A DNA stretch of 64,000 nucleotides from Siphonodentalium dalli (taxonomy: Eukaryota; Mollusca; Scaphopoda; Gadilida; Siphonodentaliidae), in NCBI GenBank assembly GCA_032622095.1, contig CP136061.1, positions 38,815,797 through 38,879,796 on the forward strand, written 5' to 3'. Shown piece after piece: positions 47,723 through 59,136 of this stretch; position 1 is the stretch's first letter, and each line of letters opens with the position of its first letter. The notes under the pieces are model-generated. The model did no database searches. It was not told the DNA's origin and saw only the letters and a program-made list of their open reading frames with translations. The translations under genes and the position numbers were made by a program.

Positions 47723-48460
47723 CTGTAATGGGAGTAATATTGTTTTTTTTAAACTATATTACTGTAGTATATTAACATATGTATTGTGACATGAATATAT
47801 AGTTGATAGGTACACTACATGATACAATTATGAATGTGAAATGGTAACAGGGAGTAAAGAGAAAATGTACTAGTATACATCCCTTAACTAACACTCTTTC
47901 TGATTGGGCAAAAGCCGTTACATGATAATCCGGGGAAAAGTCATATTGGACTCAGTCCAATATAACGTTTTAACCGGACTATACGTGGCGTCACGAAGTA
48001 ACTCTAATGCCGAATGAATCGGTGAAATTATGATGCGTGCGCAGTACTCTGGTTGATTTAACAAACGTTTCACTTCCGCATTGTTTTTTTTTTTCACTTC
48101 CGTATTTTATAGAGAATCAAGTGCCGACAAATACCAAAAATAGCCACAACAGTTTTATTCCCAAAATTTGGATAAACATACAGATATGGATAATAAAAAT
48201 GTCGGTATACAATGTTGTGTACAGTATGTGTTTTTATTGTACTCGTCCAGGTTGTGGTGAAATGTCATATTGGTCTCGACACTGCGTGACTCGTCCAATA
48301 ATATGACTTACTAGAACAACACAAATACTGCACATAACATTGTATACTATAGTAATAACTTTATAATATCCAGGTTAGTGCCATGTTGCGTTCTTCTCTG
48401 TAATGGAGAAATGTTGATAGGTCAAATGCGATTTGTGAAATAAGTTGCGTGTCTTACTCC
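47723..48460. other. Opsin intron (between TM3 and TM4 exons), unassigned part
   Basis: A small palindrome TCATATTGGACTCAGTCCAATAT near 47940-47965 is seen. No gene. Confidence 0.4.
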
Positions 48461-48465
48461 AGACA

Positions 48466-48902
48466 GGTACTCAATCCGATCAGACGGTCCCCATACCATC
48501 AAGATCCAACAACAACAACATTTCTTCAAAATACGCTTTAGTTATCAGAATCGATGTATTGCAAGAAAATAATGCTAACCACTGTCAACTATGGTACAAA
48601 ATTTGTTCAACAAAATATGACCGTATTATCACTATAAAATATCATGAAATTTGACCGTATTACCACTTGATTTTATAGTTATCCATTTTCATCCGCAATT
48701 TTGTCCGAGACACTCCCGTTTGACCACTTGTTTCTGGGCGACATCTTATTACACATCTCGAGAAATAACAAACTTCAAAAATCTATATCTGATCACTCTG
48801 AGCTTTGATGGGTGGGTTCCTCGACTCGAATCAAATATTTTTTACCTCCCAAGCCAAAGAAATAGTAATTTAGGAGCGTCTGATCGGATTGAGTACCTTT
48901 AA
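48466..48902. mobile_element. GGTACTCAATCCGATC foldback MITE, older copy
   Basis: The left terminus GGTACTCAATCCGATCAGAC and the right terminus GATCGGATTGAGTACC are inverted. The right half (CATCCGCAATTTTGTCCGAG, CACATCTCGAGAAATAACAA) matches 49756-50194 and the half copies at 59935 and 62265. TTAA is present only on the right side. Confidence 0.75.
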
Positions 48903-49755
48903 TTCATTGCTCAACTTTGGTATACCGAATAACGGGACATTAGGACCATTACAGAAGTAACCTGGATATTCGATTTATAGTTTGCCTGGCTTGAATGTAT
49001 AAAGAAAACTGAAAAAATAATGATGTGCGTTTTCACAGTGATGACCGCGCATTGGCATGTCGATGTACCTTCAAAATGTTGTGAACACATGACAAGCACA
49101 CAGTGAATGCCAAGTTGAAATTGAATTTATATGCATAAAAATGTAAGCGACCCAAGGCACTGATAGTGGGTAAATGTGCAAACAATTCAAAAGTATGCAA
49201 AACATAACCATTAAGAAGAACACATTGAAATAGATCATCGCTATTCTTATATTGATTACTGACAGTTCTCCAATAACGATAATCATATGTTCATATTACA
49301 CTTATCATTCAGGGGCAACAAGAAGACGCCAGCTAGGTTATGCTGTTCCTGTGCACTAATTTATATATTTTTAATATTCTGTTAATGTATTGTATATTAT
49401 TGTGCAAATAAAGATCTATCTATCTATAACGACATTTCGGCCATTGAAACCGTTATCATGTAAACAAAACTGTTACGGTGATTTGTTAACAAACATAGAT
49501 AATCGTGTAGTATATACGTTCAAATATTTTAGTCTGAATATGATTTTCAGAATATTTTTGAACGCTTTGCCGATGTTTACCGTCAAATTTTGATAACACT
49601 TTGGTATCTAATGGGACTTTGATCGTAATGCCACTGTAACAGTAATGTTTACATAAACATGGTTTCAATGTGCGAAATCGCGTTATTTGAGAGTTATTAA
49701 TGAAAATAGGAACAAAATCGAACTGCATAACCTTATTCGAAACGAGAGTTATGTC

Positions 49756-50194
49756 TTAAAGGTACTCAATCCGATCAGACGCTCCTAAATTACTATTTCT
49801 TTGGCTTTGGGGATAAAAACTATTTAATTCGAGCCGATGAACCCACCCATCAACGCTCAGAGTGATCAGATATTGATTTTTGAAGTTTGTTATTTCTCGA
49901 GATGTGTACTAATAATTAGCACAGAAACACAAGGTCAAATGGACAAATTACGGATGAAGATGGATAACTCTTGATTTTAGAGTTCTCCATCTTCATCTGC
50001 AATTTTGACCGAGACCACCCTTTTGACGGCGTGTTATTGGACCACACACAATAGAAATAATAAACTTCAAAAATCGATATCTGATCACTCGGAGCGTTGA
50101 CACGTAGGTTCCTCGACTCGAATCAAATATTTTTTACCTCCGAAGCCAAAGAAAAAGTAATTTAGAAGCGTTTGATCGGATTGAGTACCATTAA
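49756..50194. mobile_element. GGTACTCAATCCGATC foldback MITE with TTAA borders, beside an opsin splice donor
   Basis: It is flanked by TTAA at 49756-49759 and 50191-50194. The termini AGGTACTCAATCCGATCAGA and TGGTACTCAATCCGATCAAA (read on the other strand at the right) are inverted, and the arms remain complementary through most of the element (AAATTACT…TTTGGCTT…ATCAGATATTGATTTTTGA). It ends 9 bp inside the intron from the GT of the TM3 exon donor (50205-50204). Confidence 0.85.
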
Positions 50195-50205
50195 ATAACA
50201 CTTAC

Positions 50206-50333
50206 CAAACTCGGGCTTGCACAACACTGCATATCGGTACATACTGATGGCGACGTAAGTGCATAATGTTGTCAGCACGCTCAGGTAACAGACGAACCCA
50301 CACAGGGAACAGACCAGACTGCCGAAAACCCAT
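50206..50333 (-). CDS. Opsin-like receptor, TM3 exon
   Basis: The acceptor tttattttcag precedes an exon whose first base completes an arginine codon begun in the TM1-TM2 exon. The donor is TTTG|GTAAGTG. It encodes WVFGSLVCSLCGF, which has the conserved extracellular TM3 cysteine (110 equivalent) and the CxxxGF motif, then TM3 ending VAISMYRYAVLCKPEF. The usual D/ERY at the cytoplasmic end is YRY, followed by the normal CKP. The acidic partner of the ionic lock is therefore missing. The exon length of 128 bp keeps the frame (phases 2 to 1). Confidence 0.87.
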
Positions 50334-50390
50334 CTGAAAATAAACGTATGAGTCATGGTTGAGCACCAGGATGACATACTTATATAATAC

Positions 50391-50733
50391 TAGCTGATTT
50401 GCCCGACTTCGTCCAGGTTATTTAGGGATTTCTTCGTGATCGCCTCCGTCTGGGAAGAATATACAGCGTCTGGACTTCGTCCGGGCTAACAACGTTGAAC
50501 AGTATTAGGATAAAGAAAAAACTATTGTTCGGTCGGTTCAGAAACATGGCTATATGAGCATATATGAACGATGTCAAGGACACGGTCGCACGTGAAATTG
50601 GACCCACCCATATTGATCCCTGGATCAAAGTTGGCCTACATACCAAATTTGAGTTGGATCGATGTCGAGCAGTTTTCGAGTCTATAACACATACAGACAG
50701 ACAGACAGAAGTTCCGAGATATATAATAGATTG
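50391..50733. mobile_element. RTE-LINE 3' tail or derived SINE in an opsin intron
   Basis: It begins GCTGATTTGCCCGACTTCGT, a phrase typical of RTE-type 3' regions and their SINEs. A second CTGGACTTCGTCCGGGC block follows. It ends TCGAGCAGTTTTCGAGTCTA with a CAGACAGACAGACAGAAGTT stretch, as in many invertebrate RTE tails. A similar end is at 31515-31570. Confidence 0.6.
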
Positions 50734-50734
50734 C

Positions 50735-51960
50735 TGCTGATGCTAATAATTTAAAAATGTCCAATTTGACGCCATTTTATTAAAATTCCCTAAGCCAATT
50801 TTCCCCTTACCATGCAAAAGAAAGGCATTTGCAACGAATTGGAAAAAATGTTAAAGTTTATGCTCAAAGGTCGACGAACTGCGCGTTATTTTAATGATTA
50901 ATCTCAAGCAAGAGTTGTGTTCATAGACGTAGTTCGAGTCCAATTTCAATTCAATAAAGTTTATTAGATATAAGGTGGAACGTGCGCAGATTACTCATTC
51001 CAGACCCAGTGACTATATGGTGGTGTGTGGGTTGTACTGGTGTACCTTCGGGTGACTATCGCTTTCCTCAATAACTCAAGGATATGTTAATCGATAGAGA
51101 GGTAATGTCAGAGTGTTCTCCGCCTTAATTGCGTTTTATAGGCAATATGAAGGAACGGGTTTCCGGACAATAGTTTATAAGTTAATCAATGTTGATAGTA
51201 ATATGACAGAGTAGTCACATAATATGATCCCTCTCAGTTCCGTTTCAACGTTCTGCCCATTTCCGTTCAAAAACATGGACATAATCACAAAAGAAGTTTT
51301 CGGCAAAATCCATACTGCATATACCTTATAAAGAACTTGTCACGCATCATATATAATGTAGTGTGACAACCAGAATATAACATTGCCAATTGATTATATG
51401 GCATGTTTAATGGGCGATGTGATTGTGATGGAATGTTTTGTGTGTGTGTGTATATAGTTGTGATGGAATGTTTTTGTGTATATATTTATATTGGGATGAT
51501 TATGTGTATAGTTGGTGTGATGAAATGTGGTCCGCGCGACGATGCAACGCGCTATCTTGGGAATATTGTCGCCATTCGCAATGTTATTGCCCAGTTATTA
51601 CGGAGTGTATTTGAGCAACACAGGCTACAGCCGTAGCCGGCTAGGCATGCTCAGTAGAAAGCTACAGAAAGAAGCAGCCGACCACAGCTGGTGGTCACTA
51701 ACCATCGCACCGGTACTCCGAACTTGGAATATGGCTGATGGATAATATTATACTGACATAATGTTGGCATTATGTTGCTATATCAATTCACCAATGTTCT
51801 CGCTCGCTGAAGCAAGCACATTTGAAGCAATTAACACTCGTACTGAGTCCATGCCTCCATAAATATGATATTTAAAAGAGTATGTCATGTGATTATATCT
51901 CGTTCTCTAAATGGGCATATGCAAACAAGATATAATTATATATATTTTTACGAAATAAGT
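50735..51960. other. Opsin intron stretch, no recognised gene
   Basis: Plus-strand frames at 51403-51745 (one with MVRATMQRAILGI) faintly recall a LINE C-terminal region, but are too short to assign. A TGTGTGTGTGTATA stretch is at 51440. Confidence 0.35.
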
Positions 51961-51963
51961 TTA

Positions 51964-52042
51964 ATTTTTCACCAAACAATAGATATATCATAGATATATC
52001 ATAGATATATCATAGATATATCATAGATATATCATAGATATA
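51964..52042. repeat. 11-bp minisatellite, six copies
   Basis: ATAGATATATC is repeated head to tail. Confidence 0.95.
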
Positions 52043-52044
52043 AA

Positions 52045-53420
52045 ATATCTAGTTTGATGCCAACAAAATCGGAATGACAATTATGTATCCCCAGGGAGCA
52101 GTATTAAACAAATATCTCCCTGATAAGAAATTCTCCAATCAGAGTCGGAGTACAATGTTTAGTGATAGTCGCCATTCATTTCCCTGGTCGCTGTAGATTT
52201 CTACTGCGCATGTCTAATTCGTCACAGCCTGCAGCTTTTTTTCTCAAATACACTCACGACAATTTACGGACCGGGAGTCCACTATTGGTTGGATGTTCTT
52301 ATCAAACTATCTTTGGCTGACTCACTGCATGATATGGATAATATAGGTGTTGTGATACACAGTTTGATGTATCACGCTATAAAATTTCATCGAAAATGTG
52401 GGACTATAGAAGAACGTTGTCGCCAATTCATCACGCATAGTTATTACGGGCTTTGCTGTTATCTTGAAGGTTTCAATCCCAACTAGATGTAACTGATATA
52501 TTATCGTAATGTATACGCGTTCACCTGTATAACAAAAACTGTCTTTCCAAGTGACTGGACAATTTTACGCCTTACATGTTACCAAAAGTGTGTCATTAAG
52601 ATGTTTTACTTTTGCATGTACATAAAGTTGAGTTTTAACTGTGATATATGTAGCTTTCTTCCTCATGTCCTAAAATGGCATGCAGATTCAGATGTTAGAA
52701 TGGTCGCAATTAGCATTACGTGTAGCTGAAGGATGGGCTTTTCGGCTACATGTTATATTATCATTTTTTATTTATAGTCATATGTATACAGTAGTCAGTG
52801 AAAGGTGAACACATCACACAGTCTTTTTCTAGATTAATTTCCACGAGGCAGATAACAAGTTTGATCCTCATCAAACTTCAAATTTTATAAGTATTGTCTG
52901 TCACATTATGCATTGAGGATTTAAATTTCATCAAAACTATGATCGTAATAGAAGCATTAAGATGTATTTTTCAGTTACGAGTTACTAATTTCGACCATTT
53001 TGAAACATTGGAATCGTAATGCCTATCGGGAAATGATATTGTCACCACGGGCTAATTCTACGGTAAATTAGCAAATTAAGAGCAAAATATTGGTGGTGAC
53101 CCGTGAAAAATACCATTCGTCTGAGTCGTCTGACCGCTATTAGTTACGGTCTTGATATTAAGTAAGCGGTGTTGAACCGTAAAAAACACAACGGTCTGAC
53201 TGTTACTGGTTACAGTCTGACAGTTAATTACACAGTTTTGTACCGTGGAACATGCTACAGCCTGCCCGTATGTTTAACGGTCCAATGTTGGCAGCCAGCT
53301 GTTTTCTAACAGTGTATAGTGTTGCAAGGATTGTTTGAATCGGTTTTAGATGGTGGGGAGGTGGAAATGCCCCAGTTGGACTACGTATATATACCCCGCA
53401 GTGCAATTGGGCTAAATTAA
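52045..53420. other. Opsin intron stretch, nothing recognised
   Basis: Around 53090-53240 there is a loose pattern of ACGGTCTGAC / TTACGGTCTTGA words on a ~60-bp scale. No exon-like frame with splice sites was found. Confidence 0.35.
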
Positions 53421-53424
53421 AGGG

Positions 53425-53908
53425 TCGCCATATTAACAAGTCCGGAAAGGAGTAATATGACACACAAGACACGATCAAACCGCGATTTTCCCCGGGCGAT
53501 TTTCCCCGGACAACGCATATAATAATGCGTCACCTTGACAGACCATTTGCCTTCGTTTTCCAAAAAAAGATATTCAACGAGTCCTTTTCTCGATCAGCCG
53601 AACTACTCGCGAAGTGTTGCGGCCATTTTTCGGGTCTGTTTGATCGAGTTCAGGGCATATTTTCCCCTCAATACTGCGCGGTATGCCCGGAACTCGATCG
53701 AACAGACCCGAAAAATGGCCGACCTGCTTCACGGGTCGTTCGCCTCATAGAGTAAAAGGCTCGTTAAATGTCTCTTTTTTGGAAAAGGAAGGTAAATGGT
53801 ATGTCAAGGTGACACATTCGTATATGTATTGGGGGAACATCGCGGTTTGGTCGTGTCTTGTGTCATATTCTTCCTTTCCGGCCTTGAAGCGACCTCTCCC
53901 AAATAGTG
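53425..53908. mobile_element. ~485-bp palindromic foldback element in the TM2-TM3 intron
   Basis: The arms are inverted copies. The left arm has CCGGAAAGGAGTAATATGAC, CGATCAAACCGCGAT, CACCTTGACAGACCATTTG and GGCCATTTTTCGGGTCTGTT; each returns in inverse order on the right, ending CATATTCTTCCTTTCCGG. The centre is near 53672 (TACTGCGCGGTA). Frames of up to 112 codons across it reflect the symmetry, not genes. Confidence 0.88.
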
Positions 53909-54336
53909 TACATTTTCCTATGGTGGTAAATATATGTGCCAAGTTAAAAAAAAGTGGGAAATGTGAGAATACAATAGGACACATTTTAGCTGATTCCAGT
54001 ATTTTTTTAATTTTTATTTAGAAGAAAGAATGACAAAGGAGGAAAACTTCTGAGATAAAATACAGGCACACATTCATTCTCTCAACCCACGGCTTGGAAG
54101 AGTGAAGCTCTTCCATGCCATGGCCTACTTTCTTACATGTGACATATAATTAGAAAATATTTAAAGGCACTCATTGTGTTCGGATAATTTTAACAAAGAG
54201 TGTTCAGACTAAAAGTAAATTGACTCTATACCATGGTGTAATTTATTCTTTTGCTACAACAATGCTGATAAGAACAATAAATTAGTATTTTTCTTCAGAA
54301 TGATTTTAGAATTCACTTTCAGCTACATTATTTGAT

Positions 54337-54803
54337 TATATGTGACCCGCCATATCAAATCTAGTCGGAAGTCGGGATTTTTTTACCCTGTGCCAATGCA
54401 TTCTCTTATATATGCGAGTCGACCATAGGTCGCCTCGCATATATAAGAGAATGCATTGGCCTAACAATTTTTTACAATTTTAATAATTTGTTCTTGTATT
54501 CTTTAACAATTTTATAATTTCACCCATACAGAGCCCCAGACAAACATGAGCAGACGACTCTCTTCTATATGCTTCTATATATGTGTGGGGCTCCCTGCAG
54601 GGTAATGGATGTTATTTTATTTTATGTCCTAAAAATTGTAAGAAACATTTATTTAAAAACATGATAAAAAATTGTTAGGCCAATGCATTCTCTTATATAT
54701 GCGAGGCGACCTATGGTCGACTCGCATATATAAGAGAATGCATTGGCACAGGGTAAAAAAAATCCCGACTTACGACTGGATTTGATATGGCGGGTCACAT
54801 ATG
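54337..54803. mobile_element. Double-hairpin MITE (TGACCCGCCATATC type), intact
   Basis: The ends ATATGTGACCCGCCATATC and GATATGGCGGGTCACATAT are perfect inverses. The stems lie at 54389-54468 and 54675-54752, with the GAGCCCCAGACAAACATGAG spacer. It is in the opsin TM2-TM3 intron, about 155 bp from the end of the TM1-TM2 exon. Confidence 0.92.
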
Positions 54804-54959
54804 TAGTATTTAATGTTTGCATAATCAATGTTCCAAACACTATGCAGTTTTAAATATTTTACAGTCTGAATTTACCAACAACAAAACAATTAGACAATTT
54901 AACCATATTGCAACTGTATTGTAAATATTGTAGTTATTGTAATTATTGGTTATATATAC

Positions 54960-55122
54960 CTCTTAGTGAATGAAGCTACAGCTGCAAATGGAATCCCAAT
55001 TACACTGTGGATGAGGTCGGCAACTATGACATTTAGGATGAATAGGTTAATGTTTTGTCTCCACATGCGCGCCTTTATGAATATAATCAACATCAACCCA
55101 TTTCCGATACATGCTATCACCA
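54960..55122 (-). CDS. Opsin-like receptor, exon for TM1 (second half), loop 1 and TM2
   Basis: The acceptor ttatattttcag precedes the exon. Its first two bases (TG) complete a codon started in an unseen upstream exon. It encodes VVIACIGNGLMLIIFIKAR, with the TM1 GN motif (N55 equivalent), then MWRQNINLFILNVIVADLI, the TM2 N/A-D motif with D83 equivalent, and ends SFTK plus AG before GTATATATA. The 163-bp length fits the phases 1 to 2. The exon holding the start codon, N-terminus and first half of TM1 must lie upstream (above 55122) and was not found in the remaining 9 kb by eye. Confidence 0.85.
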
Positions 55123-55129
55123 CTGAAAA

Positions 55130-55480
55130 TATAAATAATTTACATGTATAGGCGCCAGAGGGCTTCGACTTGCAATACTTGTTAGCTAGTAATTGACACC
55201 GTTAACCATTTAATTCTTGTTCAATATTCATTGACAGCGAATATTCCCTTAGGAAATGTTCAGATAATAAAATCAACAAATGACCACAGGTCGTTTGTTG
55301 AACTTATTATCTGAACATTTCCCACCAATCAATAGGAATCATTCTGCTCTTGTATTATCTATTGTTCTGTCTGTCGTCTACTTTTATTACCTGAACACCC
55401 CTCCAAATAAATAATAAACTGTTCCAATTTATACAGTGATAGCCATAAGGGAGAATCCATTCATATATATAGAGGATCTA
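55130..55480. other. Sequence upstream of the TM1-TM2 exon, with a short inverted repeat
   Basis: Near 55258-55320 there is a palindrome (GTTCAGATAATAAAATCAAC / GTTGAACTTATTATCTGAAC). The following CATTTCCCACCAATCAAT resembles 13985-14010. No exon was recognised. Confidence 0.5.
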
Positions 55481-55483
55481 CAA

Positions 55484-55622
55484 CGAGTCCCCAGTTTATA
55501 GCGGAATTTACAAAACGAGTCCAGTAAATTAGGTCTGGACCGAGCCTTTGGCGAGGCCCAGACCTAATTTACTGGACGAGTTTTGTAATTTCCGCTATAA
55601 ACTGGGGACGAGTTGTAGATTC
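55484..55622. repeat. Foldback MITE (~139 bp)
   Basis: ATCTACAACGAGTCCCCAGT at the left is inverted at the right (ACTGGGGACGAGTTGTAGAT). The arms continue through ACGAGTCCAGTAAATTAGGT / ACCTAATTTACTGGACGAG to a GGCGAGG loop. Confidence 0.9.
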
Positions 55623-55624
55623 TA

Positions 55625-56625
55625 TTTATTACATGATCCAAAACATCGACAAAACATACTTAAATCAACAAATGGAACGAGAAACTAACATCGGCTTCTA
55701 TAAGACATGCGATGACGTTTCACGTAACTATTCGTTGTTTGCCCGCGTAAAGAAATAGTCCCAGATAAGTAAAGACTATTTGGCGCTTTTAATGGCGTAT
55801 ATTTAATAACATAACTTTTCAAATTCTTCAGTAATGATAGCTTGTTGGAAAAATATTGGAAATCATAGTATTTTTGAGACGTAGCGTACGGAATGTTAAA
55901 AGACGGTAAACCGGAAGTCAAAGGTCACCTGGCACTATTTCCTGCTATTAAACGAACGTTTAATATCACAATTTATAGAATGGGTTTATTGAATGGAATA
56001 ATGGTAGGATCGTGTAATAGAAAGTGTCATTAAACGGTAATGAACTGCACGCGTTTGGGTGACTGAATGTCACGAAACTCTCCAAATCCAGTAACGTTTA
56101 ACGAATGCATAATTGAGTAATCGGAGGATGTTAAATGCGGTTAGAGTGGGTACACACTTGTATGTAATTTATGTAAGTAAAATGCATGTAATTTACAGCG
56201 TTACCTCCGCAAGAGCACGATTGATCGTCCATAAATACGAGATTTGCTGGTTCAGTTCAAAAGCTTTATTTATAAAGTCAGGCATTTTAAATTACAAACA
56301 TGAGCATTAAGCTCTTAACTGACTTATAAAACAATGAATATGTACATAAACAGTAACGTGAATAAAACACAAACTATCTGAAAAATAAATTACATGTATA
56401 TTAGCTAAAACATTGTTAAAGACGAATACAATCACTGAGGACAGGTAAAATAACTGAGGACAGGTAGCCCTGACTCGAACAAAGGCGTAAGACACAAATT
56501 TGTATATTCATATACGGCACAGTAATGTGCACAACGAGTCCATATTTCATGCCTGTATAACACGTTTTGTTCCATTCAGAGATACCAGACCAGAGAGTGA
56601 GGATTAAAATACAAAACATATACAT
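55625..56625. other. Non-coding stretch leading into a LINE 3' end
   Basis: A 78-codon minus-strand frame (55921-55685) has no recognised domain. From about 56245 on, the sequence is plausibly the 3' untranslated part of the minus-strand LINE that follows. Confidence 0.4.
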
Positions 56626-56629
56626 ATAA

Positions 56630-58939
56630 TTAGGATATCCTACAGGCACTGCATTTACATTTAAAACCATTCCAGGTTTCTAACATACATTCAAAGTATT
56701 TCATCGTCTCTGCGGTTCTGCATGACTCTGGAAGAGAATTCCACACTTTGTGTGCCATGAATCTAAACGAGCTTAAACCGAAAGTAGTGGTATCAGGTGA
56801 TGGCAGTTCCAGAGTCTCATAATTTCTAAAAGAGTATGAACTATGTTTAAGTTTCACCAGGCAGTCCAAATAGGAAGGAGTGTTAATGTCCTTCTTTAGT
56901 ATTTTGAAAACTGTAAGTGCCATAAGTCTGAGTCTTTGGAGATGTAGATGCTCACAGTTTGCAAGCTTTAGGAGAAAGTCATAATCAGATGTGTAGTCAT
57001 TATAGATAAAACGAAAGGCTCTCAGCTGAATTTTCTCCAACTTGTCGGTAGAAGACACACTGCAGAAATGCCAGGTAAGAGGGCAGTAATTAAAATTTGA
57101 GAGGATGAAAGATTTGAAGATACATTTTTTGCCTGAGAGGGTCGGCATATGTCCAAGTCTCTTTAAGACATTTAGCTGCCTTGGTGCCTTTGAACATAGC
57201 GAATCAATGTGAATGTTAAACGTCAATTTACAGTCCAGAGTTATACCGAGTAATTTCACTTCCTCGATACATGGGATAAGATGTGAAGCATTTATGCCAG
57301 TTATAGATTTACTTTTGGGACCCAATGATATTGCTTGGAACTTCTCTGGATTTGCCTTCATGCCATTCAGTGCGAACCACTCAATGAGATGAATGCTATC
57401 AAATTCCAGAGTGCTCCGAACAACATCAGGGTCCTTGTGAGAGAAGGAAATTGTGTTATCGTCTGCATAATTGTAAAGGGGGCAGTCCTTCACAAAGCCC
57501 TAAATGTCATTCAGAAAGATGTTAAAGATGGTTGGGCCCAGTATGTATCCCTGTGGTACACCCTTGGTGATGCACCTCCAGGATCTCACACTGGAGCCAA
57601 GTTTAACGCATTGTCTGCGACCAGAAAGATAACTCCCAATATAACATACCGACTTTTAGACAAAGATTATATGCACGTAGTTTCTCTAACATAAGATCAT
57701 GAGGTAGACAATCGAAAGCCTTTGAAAGGTTCATCATTACAGCGGCAACACTTTCATGCTTGTCAAGTGCCCTGCGCCAGTCTTCAATGGCATTCACATT
57801 ACGTCACTGCATCCATGATGCTTCATAAAAGCTGAGAGAGCGGGGTTAAAAATAGAGTCAAAATGCATTTATAGCTGTGAATTTATCGCTTTCTCAAATA
57901 ATTTTGATATAGTAGGTAAAATACTAACAGGCCTGTAGTTTTCCTTACTCAAAATATAATTGTTCTTGTGTATAGGTGTCACTTAAGTAACCTTACGGCT
58001 ATCTGGGAAGGCAACGACAGACAGAGAGTGGTTAAAAAGAATACTCAAAGGCACGTGGATTGCTGAGTTACATATTTTCAGCATTTTTGCTGAGATACCA
58101 TCAATGCCAGTAGCCTTTTTTGAGTTTAGCTTACATATCTCTTTGGAGAAGAACTCTTCAGAGATTGGTTTCAGGCTAAAAGTCTCAGGCGAAATACAGT
58201 TCTCTTTGATTTTGACGATGCTTGGATGTTCCTTATTTACAGGATGGTTCATGGGTATATTTGATGCAACGTCAATACAAAATGAGTTGAACATTTCACA
58301 GACAGATTTTTGGTCAGTAATTAACTCACCATTTTCCAGTAATAATGTACTTGTTTTGGCTTTAAAGCCCTTATTTGTCAGAAATGGTTTGACAGTTGGC
58401 CAAAAATCAGCAGATTTTGGGCCATCTGAACATTTGTCATTAAAATACGACTGGATGCTTTCCTTCTTGATACGTGTGACCAGATTTCTTTGTTCCCAAT
58501 TTGTATGTGATCTGTATTTAAAATAGCGTTTCTGTAAGAATCTTTTCTTATAGATAGCTTTTATCAAAACATTATTCATAAAAGGGGCCGGGTTTTTATG
58601 TGGCCGCGTTGTTTTAACAGGGATGTGCTCATCAATAACATCAAGAAGAAGCCTTTCATGCATCCATTATATATCATTGATATCATCAAATCCATATGCT
58701 GCGTGGAAAGGAATCTTCGTGATGTCCTCAATGAGCGCATCAGTTTTTAGAGATTTTAAACTCCTATAATTTATAGGATCTTTACGAGGTAAAGCCACAT
58801 GTGATTTCAGTTGAAATGAGATTAAGTTAAGTACATCACTTATTCCCGTACAGAAGTTTAGATGATGGAAGCATAAATTTGCTTTGTTTGTCAGAATGAC
58901 ATCATTTAAAGTTGGATTTGCGTTTTTTTTGTAAAACAC
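56630..58939 (-). pseudogene. Decayed CR1/L2-like LINE ORF2, 5' truncated
   Basis: Read on the minus strand it gives, in order: the C-terminal part of an endonuclease (58939-58667, DVILTNKANLCF and a SDVLNL region); the linker (58663-57983, with KKATGIDGISAKMLKI); RT motif A (57797-57603, NLSKAFDCLPHDLMLEKL); a [20 protein letters not shown] motif, followed by an in-frame stop; the catalytic YADD (NYADDNTISF) and thumb (57493-56630); and a C-terminal WNSLPESCR region with a cysteine-rich end (CKCSACR). Several stops and frame changes break it. The first aspartate of motif A is asparagine, which would inactivate the polymerase. The 5' half of the endonuclease is missing near 58940. Confidence 0.88.
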
Positions 58940-59136
58940 GTAGGAGTTTTAACAATATTTTTCAGAGATAAAACCTTTAAAAGTTGTTATAAGAGGTTGT
59001 AAAAAATAGACACCTTTCGCACAATGAACGACGACAGATAACTATTACGAACAGCTACTAACGTCTTGTAGCGTAATTTTTTTGGACGGTCCGAAAACCG
59101 TTTCGCAGAATGGACGAGTACGATTCCGTTTGTAGG

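Noticed and set aside
51403-51745. Plus-strand frames with a faint LINE-like MVRATMQRAILGI phrase
   Set aside because: Too short and without a second motif; not enough to call a retrotransposon fragment.
53525-54021. Overlapping plus- and minus-strand frames around 53.5-54.0 kb
   Set aside because: They lie within a foldback element and mirror each other.
54966-55151. Plus-strand 61-codon open frame at the TM1-TM2 exon
   Set aside because: It is the complement of the opsin exon, which has receptor motifs and splice sites on the minus strand.
55685-55921. Candidate for the missing first opsin exon (78-codon minus-strand frame)
   Set aside because: It lacks a hydrophobic TM1 half followed by a phase-1 donor, and shows no opsin N-terminal features.
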